A DNA stretch of 33,247 nt from Verrucomicrobiota bacterium. Its GTDB lineage: Bacteria > Verrucomicrobiota > Verrucomicrobiia > Limisphaerales > UBA9464. Below the pieces are notes generated by a model, which was not told the origin of the DNA, searched no databases, and saw only the letters and a program-made list of their open reading frames with translations. The first letter of the stretch is position 1; each line of letters starts with the position of its first letter. Of this stretch, positions 15,211-23,768 are shown in pieces. Position numbers and translations under genes: made by a program. The stretch lies in the NCBI GenBank assembly GCA_025360495.1, contig JANYCC010000322.1, forward strand, positions 1-33,247, read 5' to 3'.

Positions 15211-17166
15211 TCATGGGCGCTTGGAAACGGGCGACTCATCGGTGCGACGCCGGGGTTTGGGCGGTGGGACGGCTCCGGGGCCATCGTGCCCCGAGTAAAG
15301 GACCAGGCCCGCGCCGCCGCTGTGGGACGGCAGACCGGTTTCGGCGGCGCTGGACACCCGTTCCAACGCGCGATTGGTGGTGCCCCGGATCTCGCGGACC
15401 ACGGTGCTGAAAGGATTGCCTTGGAAGGCGACCTCGCCGGCGACCAGGGAGGCGGCGGCATCGCGGATCATGAACAGGGGCGCGTCCTTGAACCCGCCGC
15501 TGGCCACGCACAGGGCGCCGAGGAGTTCGGTGCGGCCCTTGGTGTGGGTGGTGATGGCGGTTCCGGTCTTCTCGGTCTTGAGCCCGAGCACCCACAGCGT
15601 GCCCCCCTGGTTGGTGATCTTCGATCCGTCCCGCTCAATGTTCCATTGTCGGGCCCACACCTGCTGGCCGTTGATGACCCATTCGCCCGTGCTGGAAACA
15701 TCTTCCAGAAACAGGGATCCGCGGCCGCTCAACAGGGCCCGGACATTGTGACACGAGGAGATCACCAACCGCCGGGTCGAGGCCTGTTCGACCAAGGGAC
15801 CTTCCCCCGCCTCAATCTCGATCCGTTCGATCACCACCACCGGGGAGTCGCCATCCACCACCCGGAAAACCGGTCGGGAACCCAGGGCCCCGTTGATGAT
15901 CCGGGCTTCGCATCCGATGATTCGACGGACGGCGCCCCGGATCTCAATGGGGGAGTTCACCCGCCAGACGCCATTGGGCAGATAGACCGTGGTGGCTCCC
16001 GAATCGATCGCCTGCTGGATGGAAGCACTGTCGTCCCCGAAATCCCCCGGGACACCCCCGTGCTGCTGCGGACCCGCCCATTTATCAAGGGGATCCCAAG
16101 GCACATCGGGGGTTTCCTCGATGGGAAGATTCATCGAGGTCGGGAGGGCCGGGAACAACGCCATGCGCTCGTGCGAAAGAAACTCCGCAATGTCCGGGCC
16201 GGACACGTTGCGAGTGGCCTCGACCCGGCTCTCAATCGCATTGGTGTGACCCGGCGTGGTGAGGGAACGTGCGAACAGGAAGCCACGGTTCACGATGGCG
16301 GAAAAGGGACGACGCGCCGGCTGGGCCTGGAGCACGGCTTCCACCAGCGTGATGACGCCGGACGGATCATTGTTCTGGATTGCGGGAACCGCATTGGTGC
16401 TGCGCAGGTCGCGGATGTTCAGGGTCTGGCCCGAATTGCGGATTCCGGCGGCGCCTTGGCCAACGAGTTCCAAGTGCTCGAACGTGCAGGAGTTCACCGA
16501 GTACGCCGCCCGAACCCCATAGTCGAAGCCCTCCACCCTCACGTTCTTGATCAGGCACGGCCCGATCGACTCGGCATGTGCCAGGTCCAGTCCGATCAAC
16601 CCCTCCCCCTTCCCATCCGCCGTGATCGTGACATCGCGAACCCCGCCCTGATGGTTGGCCATGACGGCAATCCCCGATGCCGAAGGATTCCCAACTCCGG
16701 TGTGAAGCGACAGGTTCCGGACGGCGTTGCGGGTGCGGGAAGCCGGATCGCCACCCATCCACAGCATGGGATGTCCGCGTCCGGTCTGGCCGAACCCCGG
16801 CGAATAATCCATGAGCCGGATCACCGCCCCCGTGCGGCTCTGGCCCTGGAGGATGGTTGCGCGCTGGCGGGTCTGCTCGTCCGGACCTCCCGGCCACCGC
16901 AACGGGATGCTCACCAGATAAGTCCCGTTGGGCAGGTAAATGATCCGATTCCCATTCGGATGATCCAGGAGCGCCTGTTGCAAAGCCTCGGAATCATCTG
17001 TCTTCCCATCACCCCGCGCGAAATAGGGCGCGCGGGTCACGTCAATGACCCCGGCATCGGCCGGGAATCGGATGTCCTCGGCCCCGAGGCGGGCACCCGG
17101 GCCCGCGATCGCCCACAGGATCAGCGTCGCGAAGGCCGGGCGGAGGAGAGGTGGGACGAAACGCAC
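15211..17166 (-). CDS. Exported tandem pectate-lyase-like (right-handed beta-helix) protein
   Basis: A 651-residue protein with a GTG start at 17166 and an N-terminal hydrophobic signal peptide ending near ARLGA-ED. Two Pectate_lyase_3 type modules (the family of rhamnogalacturonase-like and GH55 helices) are visible. Each opens with an Asp-rich turn, a helix and a YLPNG strand: ARGDGKTDDSEALQQAL...YLPNGTYLVS (about 52-87) and GDFGDDSASIQQAID...YLPNGVWRVN (about 374-410). The tandem arrangement resembles GH55-type folds. The catalytic residues cannot be assigned by eye, so activity on a polysaccharide is inferred. The C-terminus is Pro/Arg-rich and disordered-looking. It is downstream of the DUF1080 gene on the same strand (98-bp gap). 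Confidence 0.8.
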   Translation of the reverse strand: MRFVPPLLRPAFATLILWAIAGPGARLGAEDIRFPADAGVIDVTRAPYFARGDGKTDDSEALQQALLDHPNGNRIIYLPNGTYLVSIPLRWPGGPDEQTRQRATILQGQSRTGAVIRLMDYSPGFGQTGRGHPMLWMGGDPASRTRNAVRNLSLHTGVGNPSASGIAVMANHQGGVRDVTITADGKGEGLIGLDLAHAESIGPCLIKNVRVEGFDYGVRAAYSVNSCTFEHLELVGQGAAGIRNSGQTLNIRDLRSTNAVPAIQNNDPSGVITLVEAVLQAQPARRPFSAIVNRGFLFARSLTTPGHTNAIESRVEATRNVSGPDIAEFLSHERMALFPALPTSMNLPIEETPDVPWDPLDKWAGPQQHGGVPGDFGDDSASIQQAIDSGATTVYLPNGVWRVNSPIEIRGAVRRIIGCEARIINGALGSRPVFRVVDGDSPVVVIERIEIEAGEGPLVEQASTRRLVISSCHNVRALLSGRGSLFLEDVSSTGEWVINGQQVWARQWNIERDGSKITNQGGTLWVLGLKTEKTGTAITTHTKGRTELLGALCVASGGFKDAPLFMIRDAAASLVAGEVAFQGNPFSTVVREIRGTTNRALERVSSAAETGLPSHSGGAGLVLYSGHDGPGAVPPPKPRRRTDESPVSKRP

Positions 17167-17264
17167 GGCTTACCCTTAGCGGGTGAGGGTGGGTTGAAAC
17201 CAGACATTTGCGACCCCTCGAAACCGGCGGCATGCAGGATTCGGCAGGAAGACGCCGGCCCGGA

Positions 17265-17993
17265 TCACTTCCCGGAAATCGGCCGGATCCGGACATTGCG
17301 GAACCAGACTTCGTCGCCGTGATCCTGCAACAGGATGGGCGTGGCGAACTTGGTGCCCCAGCGGGCCTCCGACTTGAACTTGCTCGCGGCCTTCGCGGTC
17401 ACCAATTCCGGGCTTCCCAGTTCATAAGCCAGCACCCGCCGCCCATTCAACCAATGCTCGACCTGTTGTCCGCGGACGACGATCCGCGACTGGTTGATCA
17501 CGCCCGCCGGACGGACCGGGGGGTTTTGCGGGGGCAAGGCATCGTAAAGCGAGGCGGTCTGGCGATTGGCACCGTGCAAGGCGTCCGGATTCAGGGCGTC
17601 ATCGATCAGTTGATATTCGTGCCCGATGGCCGCCCCGCGTTGTTCATCGATGAAATACTTCACGCCGCTATTGGCACCGGGGGCGATGCGCCACTCGAAT
17701 TCCAATTCAAAATCGGTGAACAACTCGCGGGTGATGACGTCGCCGCCACCGCCCTTGGCCAGATGATGGAGCCAGCCGTCATCGACCACCCAACCTTGGG
17801 CGGGAAAACCGGGTTGCTTGAAGCCGCGCCAAGCCCCGGTGGTGCCATCGAAGAGGAGCTTCCAGCCGGCTTGGGACTGGGCCGGGGTGAGCGTGTTGGG
17901 CGGTGTCGTGGATGCGGGCCCGGCGCAACCGCCACAGAAGACGGCCAAGCTGCACAGGGCACCGGCCACAAAAGGGGAAAGACGCATGCTCAT
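17265..17993 (-). CDS. DUF1080 (3-keto-disaccharide hydrolase-like) lipoprotein
   Basis: A 242-residue protein beginning with a hydrophobic segment followed by a cysteine in a lipobox-like context (VFCGGC-AG), suggesting a lipid-anchored envelope protein. The rest is one DUF1080 / 3-keto-disaccharide hydrolase domain (jelly-roll, laminin-G-like): GWKLLFDGTTGAWRGF, DDGWLHHL, FTDFELEFEWRI, GANSGVKYF and the C-terminal WFRNVRIRPI strand. These proteins are very numerous in Planctomycetes and Verrucomicrobia and are linked to glycan breakdown. It probably shares a transcript with the beta-helix protein downstream. Start ATG 17993; ATG 17987 is an equally possible start two codons later. Confidence 0.88.
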   Translation of the reverse strand: MSMRLSPFVAGALCSLAVFCGGCAGPASTTPPNTLTPAQSQAGWKLLFDGTTGAWRGFKQPGFPAQGWVVDDGWLHHLAKGGGGDVITRELFTDFELEFEWRIAPGANSGVKYFIDEQRGAAIGHEYQLIDDALNPDALHGANRQTASLYDALPPQNPPVRPAGVINQSRIVVRGQQVEHWLNGRRVLAYELGSPELVTAKAASKFKSEARWGTKFATPILLQDHGDEVWFRNVRIRPISGK

Positions 17994-18076
17994 CGGGGGA
18001 AATCCGGTGCCATTGGAACCTCACGATGCCTTGGGGCGCAAGTCGCGACTCTACCATCGACTCCGCTCGGGCGCGT

Positions 18077-18198
18077 CTTGTCATCGTGGGAAGCCGGGCC
18101 ATTGGAGAAGCGGGGCGGGTAGGAAAACCCGCCCTCCCAGCGGTCGCGACAGCTCCCGGGGGGGCGGGTTTTCTTACCCGCCTTCCCACGATGGCAAG
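18077..18198. repeat. Nested palindromic repeat D in a divergent promoter region
   Basis: Outer arms at 18077-18093 and 18182-18198 (CTTGTCATCGTGGGAAG facing CTTCCCACGATGGCAAG) pair with one mismatch over 17 bases. Inside, 18112-18134 and 18162-18184 are near-identical in opposite orientation, and each is itself a short hairpin (GGCGGGTAGGAAAACCCGCC). It lies between the divergent DUF1080 and MTA phosphorylase genes, ending 53 bases before the latter's start, so it must sit in or beside a promoter. Confidence 0.85.
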
Positions 18199-18251
18199 AT
18201 GTGCCCACTCCGCATTGCACCGCGACCCCCGGCCACTCCATCCTCGTCGTC

Positions 18252-19115
18252 ATGGCCAAGGCACGCATCGGCATCATCGGCGGATCCGGACTCTATCACA
18301 TCGAAGGCTTCACGAAACAAAAGTGGGTCACCGTGAAGACCCCGTTCGGGCCGCCCTCGGACCACCTTCTCACCGGCGAATTGGCCGGGCGCCCGGTGGT
18401 CTTCCTCCCCCGTCACGGCCGCGGTCATCGCATTCTTCCCGGAGAGCTCAATCATCGCGCCAATGTTTGGGCCATGAAAAGCCTCGGCGTGGCCTGGATC
18501 ATCAGTGTCAGTGCTGTCGGCTCGCTCCAGAAACGACTTCGTCCCCGCGACATCGTCCTCGTCGACCAGTTCCTCGACCGCACCAAGAAGGGCGCGGAAC
18601 ACACGTTCTTCGGCAAGGGCATCGTTGCCCATATCGCCTTCGCCCATCCGATCTGTGAGGAATTGCGCCAACTGCTCCTCGCCCGCGCCCGCGCCAACAA
18701 GGCCCGCACGCATGACGGCGGCACCTATGTGAACATGGAAGGCCCCGCCTTCAGCACCCGCGCGGATTCCCTCGCCAACCACCGGGACGGTTTCGATGTC
18801 ATCGGCATGACCAACCTTGGTGAGGCCCGCTGCGCCCGTGAGGCGGAGATCGCCTATGCCTCGCTCGCCATGGTCACTGACTATGACTGTTGGAATGAGG
18901 ACGAGGAACACGTGACCGTCGATCTGATCCTCGAGAATCTGCGGCGCAATGCGGAGCAGGCGAAGTCGATCGTGGCCGGGGTCGTGCCGCAGATCCCGTT
19001 GGAACCGAACTGGCCCTGCCACGATGCATTGCGCAATTCGATCATGACCGACCGCAAGCTCTGGCCGGCCGCCACGGTGCGAGCCTTGCGCCCGATCCTC
19101 GCCAAGTATCTTTGA
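18252..19115 (+). CDS. mtnP: S-methyl-5'-thioadenosine phosphorylase
   Basis: A 287-residue trimeric-type purine nucleoside phosphorylase that cleaves methylthioadenosine to adenine and 5-methylthioribose-1-phosphate in the methionine salvage pathway. Motifs are GIIGGSGLY at the N-terminus (phosphate-binding), LPRHGRGHRILPGELNHRAN, ISVSAVGSL, YVNMEGPAFSTRAD, then MTNLGEARCAREAEIAYASL with VTDYD (base-binding Asp region). An upstream in-frame start at 18201 is possible, but ATG 18252 begins at the conserved first strand and leaves repeat D outside the gene. It is alone on its strand; other salvage genes are not in the window. Confidence 0.94.
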   Translation: MAKARIGIIGGSGLYHIEGFTKQKWVTVKTPFGPPSDHLLTGELAGRPVVFLPRHGRGHRILPGELNHRANVWAMKSLGVAWIISVSAVGSLQKRLRPRDIVLVDQFLDRTKKGAEHTFFGKGIVAHIAFAHPICEELRQLLLARARANKARTHDGGTYVNMEGPAFSTRADSLANHRDGFDVIGMTNLGEARCAREAEIAYASLAMVTDYDCWNEDEEHVTVDLILENLRRNAEQAKSIVAGVVPQIPLEPNWPCHDALRNSIMTDRKLWPAATVRALRPILAKYL

Positions 19116-19138
19116 GGGCGTGCCAGATCCAGGAAATC

Positions 19139-19218
19139 AAACCGCGGATTGCACGGACACGAAAGTGAGATCGGTGCGATCTTTCTTCCCATCCGTGTCA
19201 TCCGCGTAATCCGTGGTT
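19139..19218. repeat. Inverted repeat C, copy 1
   Basis: The left part AACCGCGGATTGCACGGAC (from about 19140) faces the right part ATCCGTGTCATCCGCG then TAATCCGTGGTT (19191-19218). The words CCGCGGAT and ATCCGTG recur several times. It is immediately followed by copy 2. It lies downstream of mtnP and of the convergent exopolysaccharide operon. Confidence 0.8.
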
Positions 19219-19253
19219 CTCCCCTTCCACTGGCTGGCTGGGCAAAGAAAACT

Positions 19254-19344
19254 GAAACCGCGGATTTCACGGATTCCGCGGATAAGAAGGAAAAGCCCCT
19301 GCAGCTTCCTTTCCATCCGTGTCATCCGCGTCATCCGCGGTTTT
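19254..19344. repeat. Inverted repeat C, copy 2
   Basis: The left part GAAACCGCGGATTTCACGG then ATTCCGCGGATAAGAAGG (19254-19290) faces TTCCATCCGTGTCATCCGCG then TCATCCGCGGTTTT (19311-19344). It ends in a T-run on the plus strand, so together with copy 1 it may terminate transcription from both convergent genes. Confidence 0.8.
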
Positions 19345-19369
19345 TGGGGACACCCGCTTGCTTCACCGA

Positions 19370-21520
19370 TCAGGACTTCGCCTTGGGCGCCGACTTCTTG
19401 TCGCCATCGGTCGCAACCGGCTTGGTCCGGTAATGGGACGTGTAATACCGGTTCTGATAATAGTGATAGCTGTAGTAGTACGAGTCCTTGCCCTCGAAAT
19501 CGATGTCGTTGAGGACCAGGCCGACCAGATGAATCCCCGAATCCTGGATGCGTTGGATCGAACGCAAGGCGTGTTCGCGGCGGATCTTGTTGAACTTGGT
19601 AACGAAGATCACGCCGTCGCACATGGCGCCGACCACCAGCGGATCCGCCACCGCGGACACCGGGGGACAGTCGAGGATCACCCGGTCATAACGGGTCGAG
19701 ACCTCCTCCAGGAACTGCAACATGCGCTTGGAGGAGATGAGTTCGGATGGGTTGCTCGGCGTGGCCCCGCAGCAGACCACGTCGAGGTTGGGCACATCCG
19801 AAGTGTGGACGATCTCATCGACGCTCTTGACGCGGTCGGCGAGGTAGGCGGCCAACCCGACCGGGCTCTGGAGCTGGAAGGCCTTGTGGATCGACGGACG
19901 CCGGAGATCGGCGTCCACCAGCAGGGTCCGGAGACCGGTCTGCGCGGTGACGATCGCGAAGTTGGAGGCGACGAGCGATTTGCCCTCGGAGGGGATCGTG
20001 CTGGATACCGCGATGTTGCGCAGTTTCTCGGCATTCCGGGCGAGTGAGATCGCGGCCCGCAGCGTGCGGAAACCTTCGGCCGCGCTGGAGGTCGGATGGA
20101 GGTGCGCCTGCAGGTCGCGCTCCACGACGGAACTGGACTTGATGTTCGGGATATAACCCAGGAACTGGAGCCGGAGATAATTCTCAACGTCATCCTGGCT
20201 CTTGACCGAGTCATCCAGGAAATTGACGAAGAACGCGAGGCCGAACGCCACGAGGAAACCGGCGACCGTGCTGGCCAGGATGACAAGCGGCTTGTTGGGC
20301 CGGACCGGACGCGGAGGGATGTCGGCGTGGTCGATGATCGTCATGTTCTGGAGGAGATCCTTGGAACTCAGATCGTACTCCTTGGTCTTGCCGAGGATGA
20401 GTTGGTACATGGCCTCGGCCCGCTCCTTCTTGCGGCTGAGGACATCATAATTGACCTTGAGATCGCTGAGGCGGGTGACCTCCTTTTCCGAGTCTGCGAA
20501 CTTGGCCTTGGCCTGGGCCTCGCTGCCCTTCTCAATGTTGGCCGTGGCGACCAGGGAACTCAGCACGCGCTGCACCTGGTTCTGCAATTGTTCCCGCCCA
20601 TTGGCCACCGAGCTGGCGAGACCGATATAGGTGGGATGCTTGGGTCCGTACCGGTTGGTGATACCGGCGAAGTTGGATTGGAGCTGCGCCAGGGTGATCT
20701 TCAACTGGCTGACCACCGAGTCCTTGGTCACCTCCGGGAAATCGACCAGATCGCGGCCCTCTTTGCGCCAGAGTTGGGCTTCCTCCGCCAGTTTGACGGC
20801 GTTGTCGGCCTTCACCCGCTGCACTTCATACGCCTCCTTGCTCTGGCGATACCCCATGTAGACCACGTTGACATCCTGATCGAGGGAGATGGCCCCCTGC
20901 TTGATCCGGTATTCCTGGAGGGACTTGACGATCCCGGTGAGTTCGATCTCCTGGGCCGCGGCCTCGGTCTTCAGGGAACGCCAGCCGGACATGGCCTTGA
21001 ACGTCTTCCGGTCCTGGTTTTCCGCGAGGAAGATGTCCAGGACTGTGTTGGCGATGTCCCGCGCCCGGGCCTGGACCGGATGACGGGCCTTCACCTCCAC
21101 CAGGCGGGTGAGGCGGATGGGCTCGATGTGGATGTCGTCATTGACCGCCTTGATCCGGTCGAGCGCCTCCTTGTACCGTGCGTCCTCGTCCAGTTTGAGT
21201 TTTACGACGACTTTTTCGATGAGGCTGCGGGCCTGGAGATTGCGGTACTGGGTCTGGAGATATTCCTGGTCCTTGGCCCCGAACCCGATGACCTCGCGGA
21301 AGCTCAACACCCCGGAACTTTCCGGATCGATCATGAGCCGGGCGGTGGCCTCATAGATCGGGGTCGCCTGGAAGGCATAGAGGAAACCGAGCGAGACGAA
21401 GATCGTGAAGACCGTGATGATGAGCCAGCGCCGCTCCAGCATCACGTGCCAGTACTGTCGCAGGCGATGGGCATCGCTCTCGGCGGACACCTGCTTGGCG
21501 GGTCGTTGTGGATTGTCCAT
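19370..21520 (-). CDS. Wzc/GumC-like polysaccharide co-polymerase fused to a tyrosine (BY) kinase
   Basis: A 716-residue inner-membrane protein that controls exopolysaccharide chain length and export. The N-terminal Wzz domain has a first membrane helix at about 32-52 and a second at about 407-430, with a long coiled-coil-rich periplasmic part between them. The cytoplasmic BY-kinase has Walker A in PSEGKSLVASN (K514; Ser replaces the usual Gly before E), Walker A' VDADLRRP (D536, D538) and Walker B VILDCPP (D617). The C-terminus has a cluster of nine tyrosines within 19 residues (about 679-697), the expected autophosphorylation tail. The ATG at 21520 is preceded by AGGAA at a good distance. 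Last gene of the three-gene export operon, 8 bases after the Wza-like gene. Confidence 0.93.
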   Translation of the reverse strand: MDNPQRPAKQVSAESDAHRLRQYWHVMLERRWLIITVFTIFVSLGFLYAFQATPIYEATARLMIDPESSGVLSFREVIGFGAKDQEYLQTQYRNLQARSLIEKVVVKLKLDEDARYKEALDRIKAVNDDIHIEPIRLTRLVEVKARHPVQARARDIANTVLDIFLAENQDRKTFKAMSGWRSLKTEAAAQEIELTGIVKSLQEYRIKQGAISLDQDVNVVYMGYRQSKEAYEVQRVKADNAVKLAEEAQLWRKEGRDLVDFPEVTKDSVVSQLKITLAQLQSNFAGITNRYGPKHPTYIGLASSVANGREQLQNQVQRVLSSLVATANIEKGSEAQAKAKFADSEKEVTRLSDLKVNYDVLSRKKERAEAMYQLILGKTKEYDLSSKDLLQNMTIIDHADIPPRPVRPNKPLVILASTVAGFLVAFGLAFFVNFLDDSVKSQDDVENYLRLQFLGYIPNIKSSSVVERDLQAHLHPTSSAAEGFRTLRAAISLARNAEKLRNIAVSSTIPSEGKSLVASNFAIVTAQTGLRTLLVDADLRRPSIHKAFQLQSPVGLAAYLADRVKSVDEIVHTSDVPNLDVVCCGATPSNPSELISSKRMLQFLEEVSTRYDRVILDCPPVSAVADPLVVGAMCDGVIFVTKFNKIRREHALRSIQRIQDSGIHLVGLVLNDIDFEGKDSYYYSYHYYQNRYYTSHYRTKPVATDGDKKSAPKAKS

Positions 21521-21528
21521 GTTGGTTC

Positions 21529-22125
21529 CTATATTACACTTTGCGCCACGTCGATCACGTCGTTCGGTTCCACGTAAACCTGCTTGGCCGGATCGGTCTC
21601 CCTCCGCAGTTCGTCATACTTGTAACGCTTGGGCTTGTCGAAGCGCTTCGCGCTCACCTCGATCTTGTCCTTGTTGGCTTTCTGGGTGAAATCCCGGGCC
21701 AGGGACAGCACCTCGATCAGCGTCAGCCGGCGATCGGTGGGGAGCTCGATCCGGCCGGGATTGTTGACCTGCCCGTTGACGGTGACGAACTGCTTCACGT
21801 ATTCCTTGATCTCCACCGCCACTTGCGGGTTGATGATATAATCCGGATGAAGACCGTCCCGGATCATCTTCTCGACCTCGGTGGTGCTTTTGTCGCGAAG
21901 GTCGAGTTCACCCAGCCAGAGGTAGGTGATCTTGCCTTCACCATTCACGTGACGGTCCATCGTGAGTTCCGCCTCGTTGACGACCCGGATGAGGATGGTG
22001 TCGTTTGGCATGATCCGGCGGTTGCCGTTGGCAGCGGCATTGGCGCCGGGTTCCTCCGCGCGGCACAGGCCGGCCAGCAGGAGGGTCAGGAACAGCAGGA
22101 ATGATTGGATGCGGTTCGATTTCAT
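21529..22125 (-). CDS. Wza-like polysaccharide export protein (Poly_export/SLBB)
   Basis: A 198-residue exported protein: signal peptide (FLLFLTLLLAGLCRA-EE), a Poly_export domain (IMPNDTILIRVVNEAELT ... LWLGELDLRDKS ... PQVAVEIKEY), then an SLBB-type domain with VTVNGQVNNPGRIELP and TLIEVLSLARDF. It is a short member: it lacks the long C-terminal helix region that forms the outer-membrane pore in E. coli Wza. The adjoining barrel protein therefore probably supplies the pore. The cysteine in LCRAEE is not followed by a convincing lipobox context. Spacing to its neighbours (11 and 8 bases) indicates one transcript. Confidence 0.9.
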   Translation of the reverse strand: MKSNRIQSFLLFLTLLLAGLCRAEEPGANAAANGNRRIMPNDTILIRVVNEAELTMDRHVNGEGKITYLWLGELDLRDKSTTEVEKMIRDGLHPDYIINPQVAVEIKEYVKQFVTVNGQVNNPGRIELPTDRRLTLIEVLSLARDFTQKANKDKIEVSAKRFDKPKRYKYDELRRETDPAKQVYVEPNDVIDVAQSVI

Positions 22126-22136
22126 AACTCAATGGC

Positions 22137-23387
22137 TCAATAGCCGATCGCGACCGAGAGGGTGACGCGATTGACTTGGTATTGGGGGAGGAAAAAGGTG
22201 CTGGCCGCCTGCGGGTCGGCGAACTTGTACGAGTAATTCTCGTAGTCATAGGCCAGGCTGCAGGTGATCCAGGCCCGCGGTTGGTAGAGAAGCGCAATGC
22301 CCGCCAGCCAATAATCATCCGTCCGGCTCAGGTCCACACCCGGCTGGCCGCCTGCGTCGAACTCGCTCAACAGGTAGCGGACGTGCCCCCGGACCAACCA
22401 CCGGCCGCTCTTGCCGACATTCTGGCTGACCGAGAGCCCCACGGCATCCACCACTTGGAATTGGGTGTGAAACTGCGGCGACGGCGCACTCGACCGGGAA
22501 TAGGTCAGGTTGAGCACCGTCGTGGGACGAAACGCGTAGGTGATGTCCAGGTTGATCGCCGGGGTCTGGGCCGCCACCGTCTGACCGCTGTTGTAGTTGC
22601 GCTGCTCGTAACCCACCCGCAGGAATCCCGAAAGCTTGGCCGTGAAATCGCCGCGTGCACCGACGTATCCGCCGTAAACCACCGAGTACGGGGCCGTGGG
22701 TTGGGTGGGGGCGTTGGGACTCAAGGCCGTCTGCCCGTAAAAGCCCTCCACCAGGAACCGCCACATCGGGTCATATTTGTAACTTGTCCCCAAGGTGCCC
22801 CGGAGATCGTTCTGGTCGTACAACTGCAGCCCTTCCTGGTAGTCGACATCCGAATGGTCGCCGATCACGTACACGTCCGTCTTCGCCGTCATGTCGTACG
22901 TCATCACGTAGTGATCCAGCCAGAGGCGTCGATCGACCAGGGTCCGGCTCTGGTTGTAGACGCTGCCAATGAAGCCCGACAGAAACGCGATCGAGTCCTG
23001 CCCTTCCAAATGCAGGCGGCTTTTCGCCAGGTGCAGGTGCATCCCCACCCGGTCCTGGTGGGTGTTCTTGTCCGAGTTCTCGAGCAGAAGGATCTCGTCG
23101 TGCCCGGCGTCAATGTTGATCTGGTTCTCACCGTCGAGCCCATACTGGAGCTTGAGACCCGGACTGATGATCGAGGTCAGGTCGCTGACCTGGTTGGTGG
23201 AAGGCCCCAGGAACAGGTTGTCGGTGAAAACCTCCGAGACGCTCAACTGCGGCTGCAACGCCAGATGCCCCCACGAGTAGCTCAGGTAGTCGCCCACGTC
23301 CTTGGCCCGGAGCGGCACCTCGGCCAACCCGGCCACCAAGACCGCCCCCAGGCACACCGTGGGACCGTTCGCCACCAAGGACTTCAT
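22137..23387 (-). CDS. Outer-membrane beta-barrel protein of the exopolysaccharide operon
   Basis: A 416-residue exported protein. ATG 23387 gives a signal peptide (VCLGAVLVAGLAEVPLRA-KD); longer upstream reading adds non-conserved sequence. The mature part is rich in alternating aromatic and polar strands (SWGHLALQPQLSVSEVFTDN, FLRVGYEQRNY, ITYAFRPTTVLNLTYS) and ends with a terminal strand whose last residues are VAIGY, a typical outer-membrane aromatic C-terminus. It resembles the putative beta-barrel porin class (BBP2-like) found with exopolysaccharide and PEP-CTERM-type export loci. As first gene of the operon it is the likely outer-membrane exit for the polymer. Confidence 0.82.
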   Translation of the reverse strand: MKSLVANGPTVCLGAVLVAGLAEVPLRAKDVGDYLSYSWGHLALQPQLSVSEVFTDNLFLGPSTNQVSDLTSIISPGLKLQYGLDGENQINIDAGHDEILLLENSDKNTHQDRVGMHLHLAKSRLHLEGQDSIAFLSGFIGSVYNQSRTLVDRRLWLDHYVMTYDMTAKTDVYVIGDHSDVDYQEGLQLYDQNDLRGTLGTSYKYDPMWRFLVEGFYGQTALSPNAPTQPTAPYSVVYGGYVGARGDFTAKLSGFLRVGYEQRNYNSGQTVAAQTPAINLDITYAFRPTTVLNLTYSRSSAPSPQFHTQFQVVDAVGLSVSQNVGKSGRWLVRGHVRYLLSEFDAGGQPGVDLSRTDDYWLAGIALLYQPRAWITCSLAYDYENYSYKFADPQAASTFFLPQYQVNRVTLSVAIGY

Positions 23388-23768
23388 CAAGCGTATGTGG
23401 ACCGTTTCCCGCCCCGGACGTTCAGTCCCAATCCGAGGGAGAGACGGCCCGGCGAATGAGGGATTCCATCCAGTTTGCGTCATGCAACCTAATCTTGGAA
23501 GAAGCAGCCAGTCCCTGTAAACGACTTTCACCAACCGGTGCGACTGCCCCATCCTCACCCCCGGGGTATACCCCCCAATCCCCACCCATCCCTAGCAGAT
23601 TGCCCGCCAGTATCACCCGTGCGCCTGAATGCCATCCGCTCCCGGATCCCCGGGTCCCCCCAGCCATCCGAGATGCCATCCATCGATCCGTGCCAACGCC
23701 TTCCGCACCTCCAACCCCCGTCCGCCCCGGGACTTTCCGCCGCTCTTCAAAAACCGTAGGCTCCCTCC
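23388..23768. other. 381-bp divergent promoter region (exopolysaccharide operon / gluconokinase)
   Basis: No gene is supported here. It must contain the promoters of the leftward export operon and rightward gluconokinase. A perfect 12-base palindrome GGGGTATACCCC lies at 23563-23574, a candidate operator. On the minus strand TTTACA near 23520 is a possible -35, but I see no well-spaced -10. The gluconokinase-proximal part is C-rich without secondary structure I can support. Confidence 0.45.

Noticed and set aside
14049-15410. A 453-codon open frame on the plus strand
   Set aside because: Antisense to the ROK kinase, which carries a full catalytic and zinc-binding signature.
15286-17322. A 678-codon open frame on the plus strand
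   Set aside because: It lies antisense to the beta-helix gene, which has a signal peptide and recognisable motifs. Its own translation is His/Arg/Gly/Asp-rich low-complexity text without a family, as expected for a shadow frame in GC-rich DNA.
20096-21577. A 493-codon open frame on the plus strand
   Set aside because: Antisense to the Wzc-like kinase; the translation shows only repetitive hydrophobic/acidic runs and no domain.
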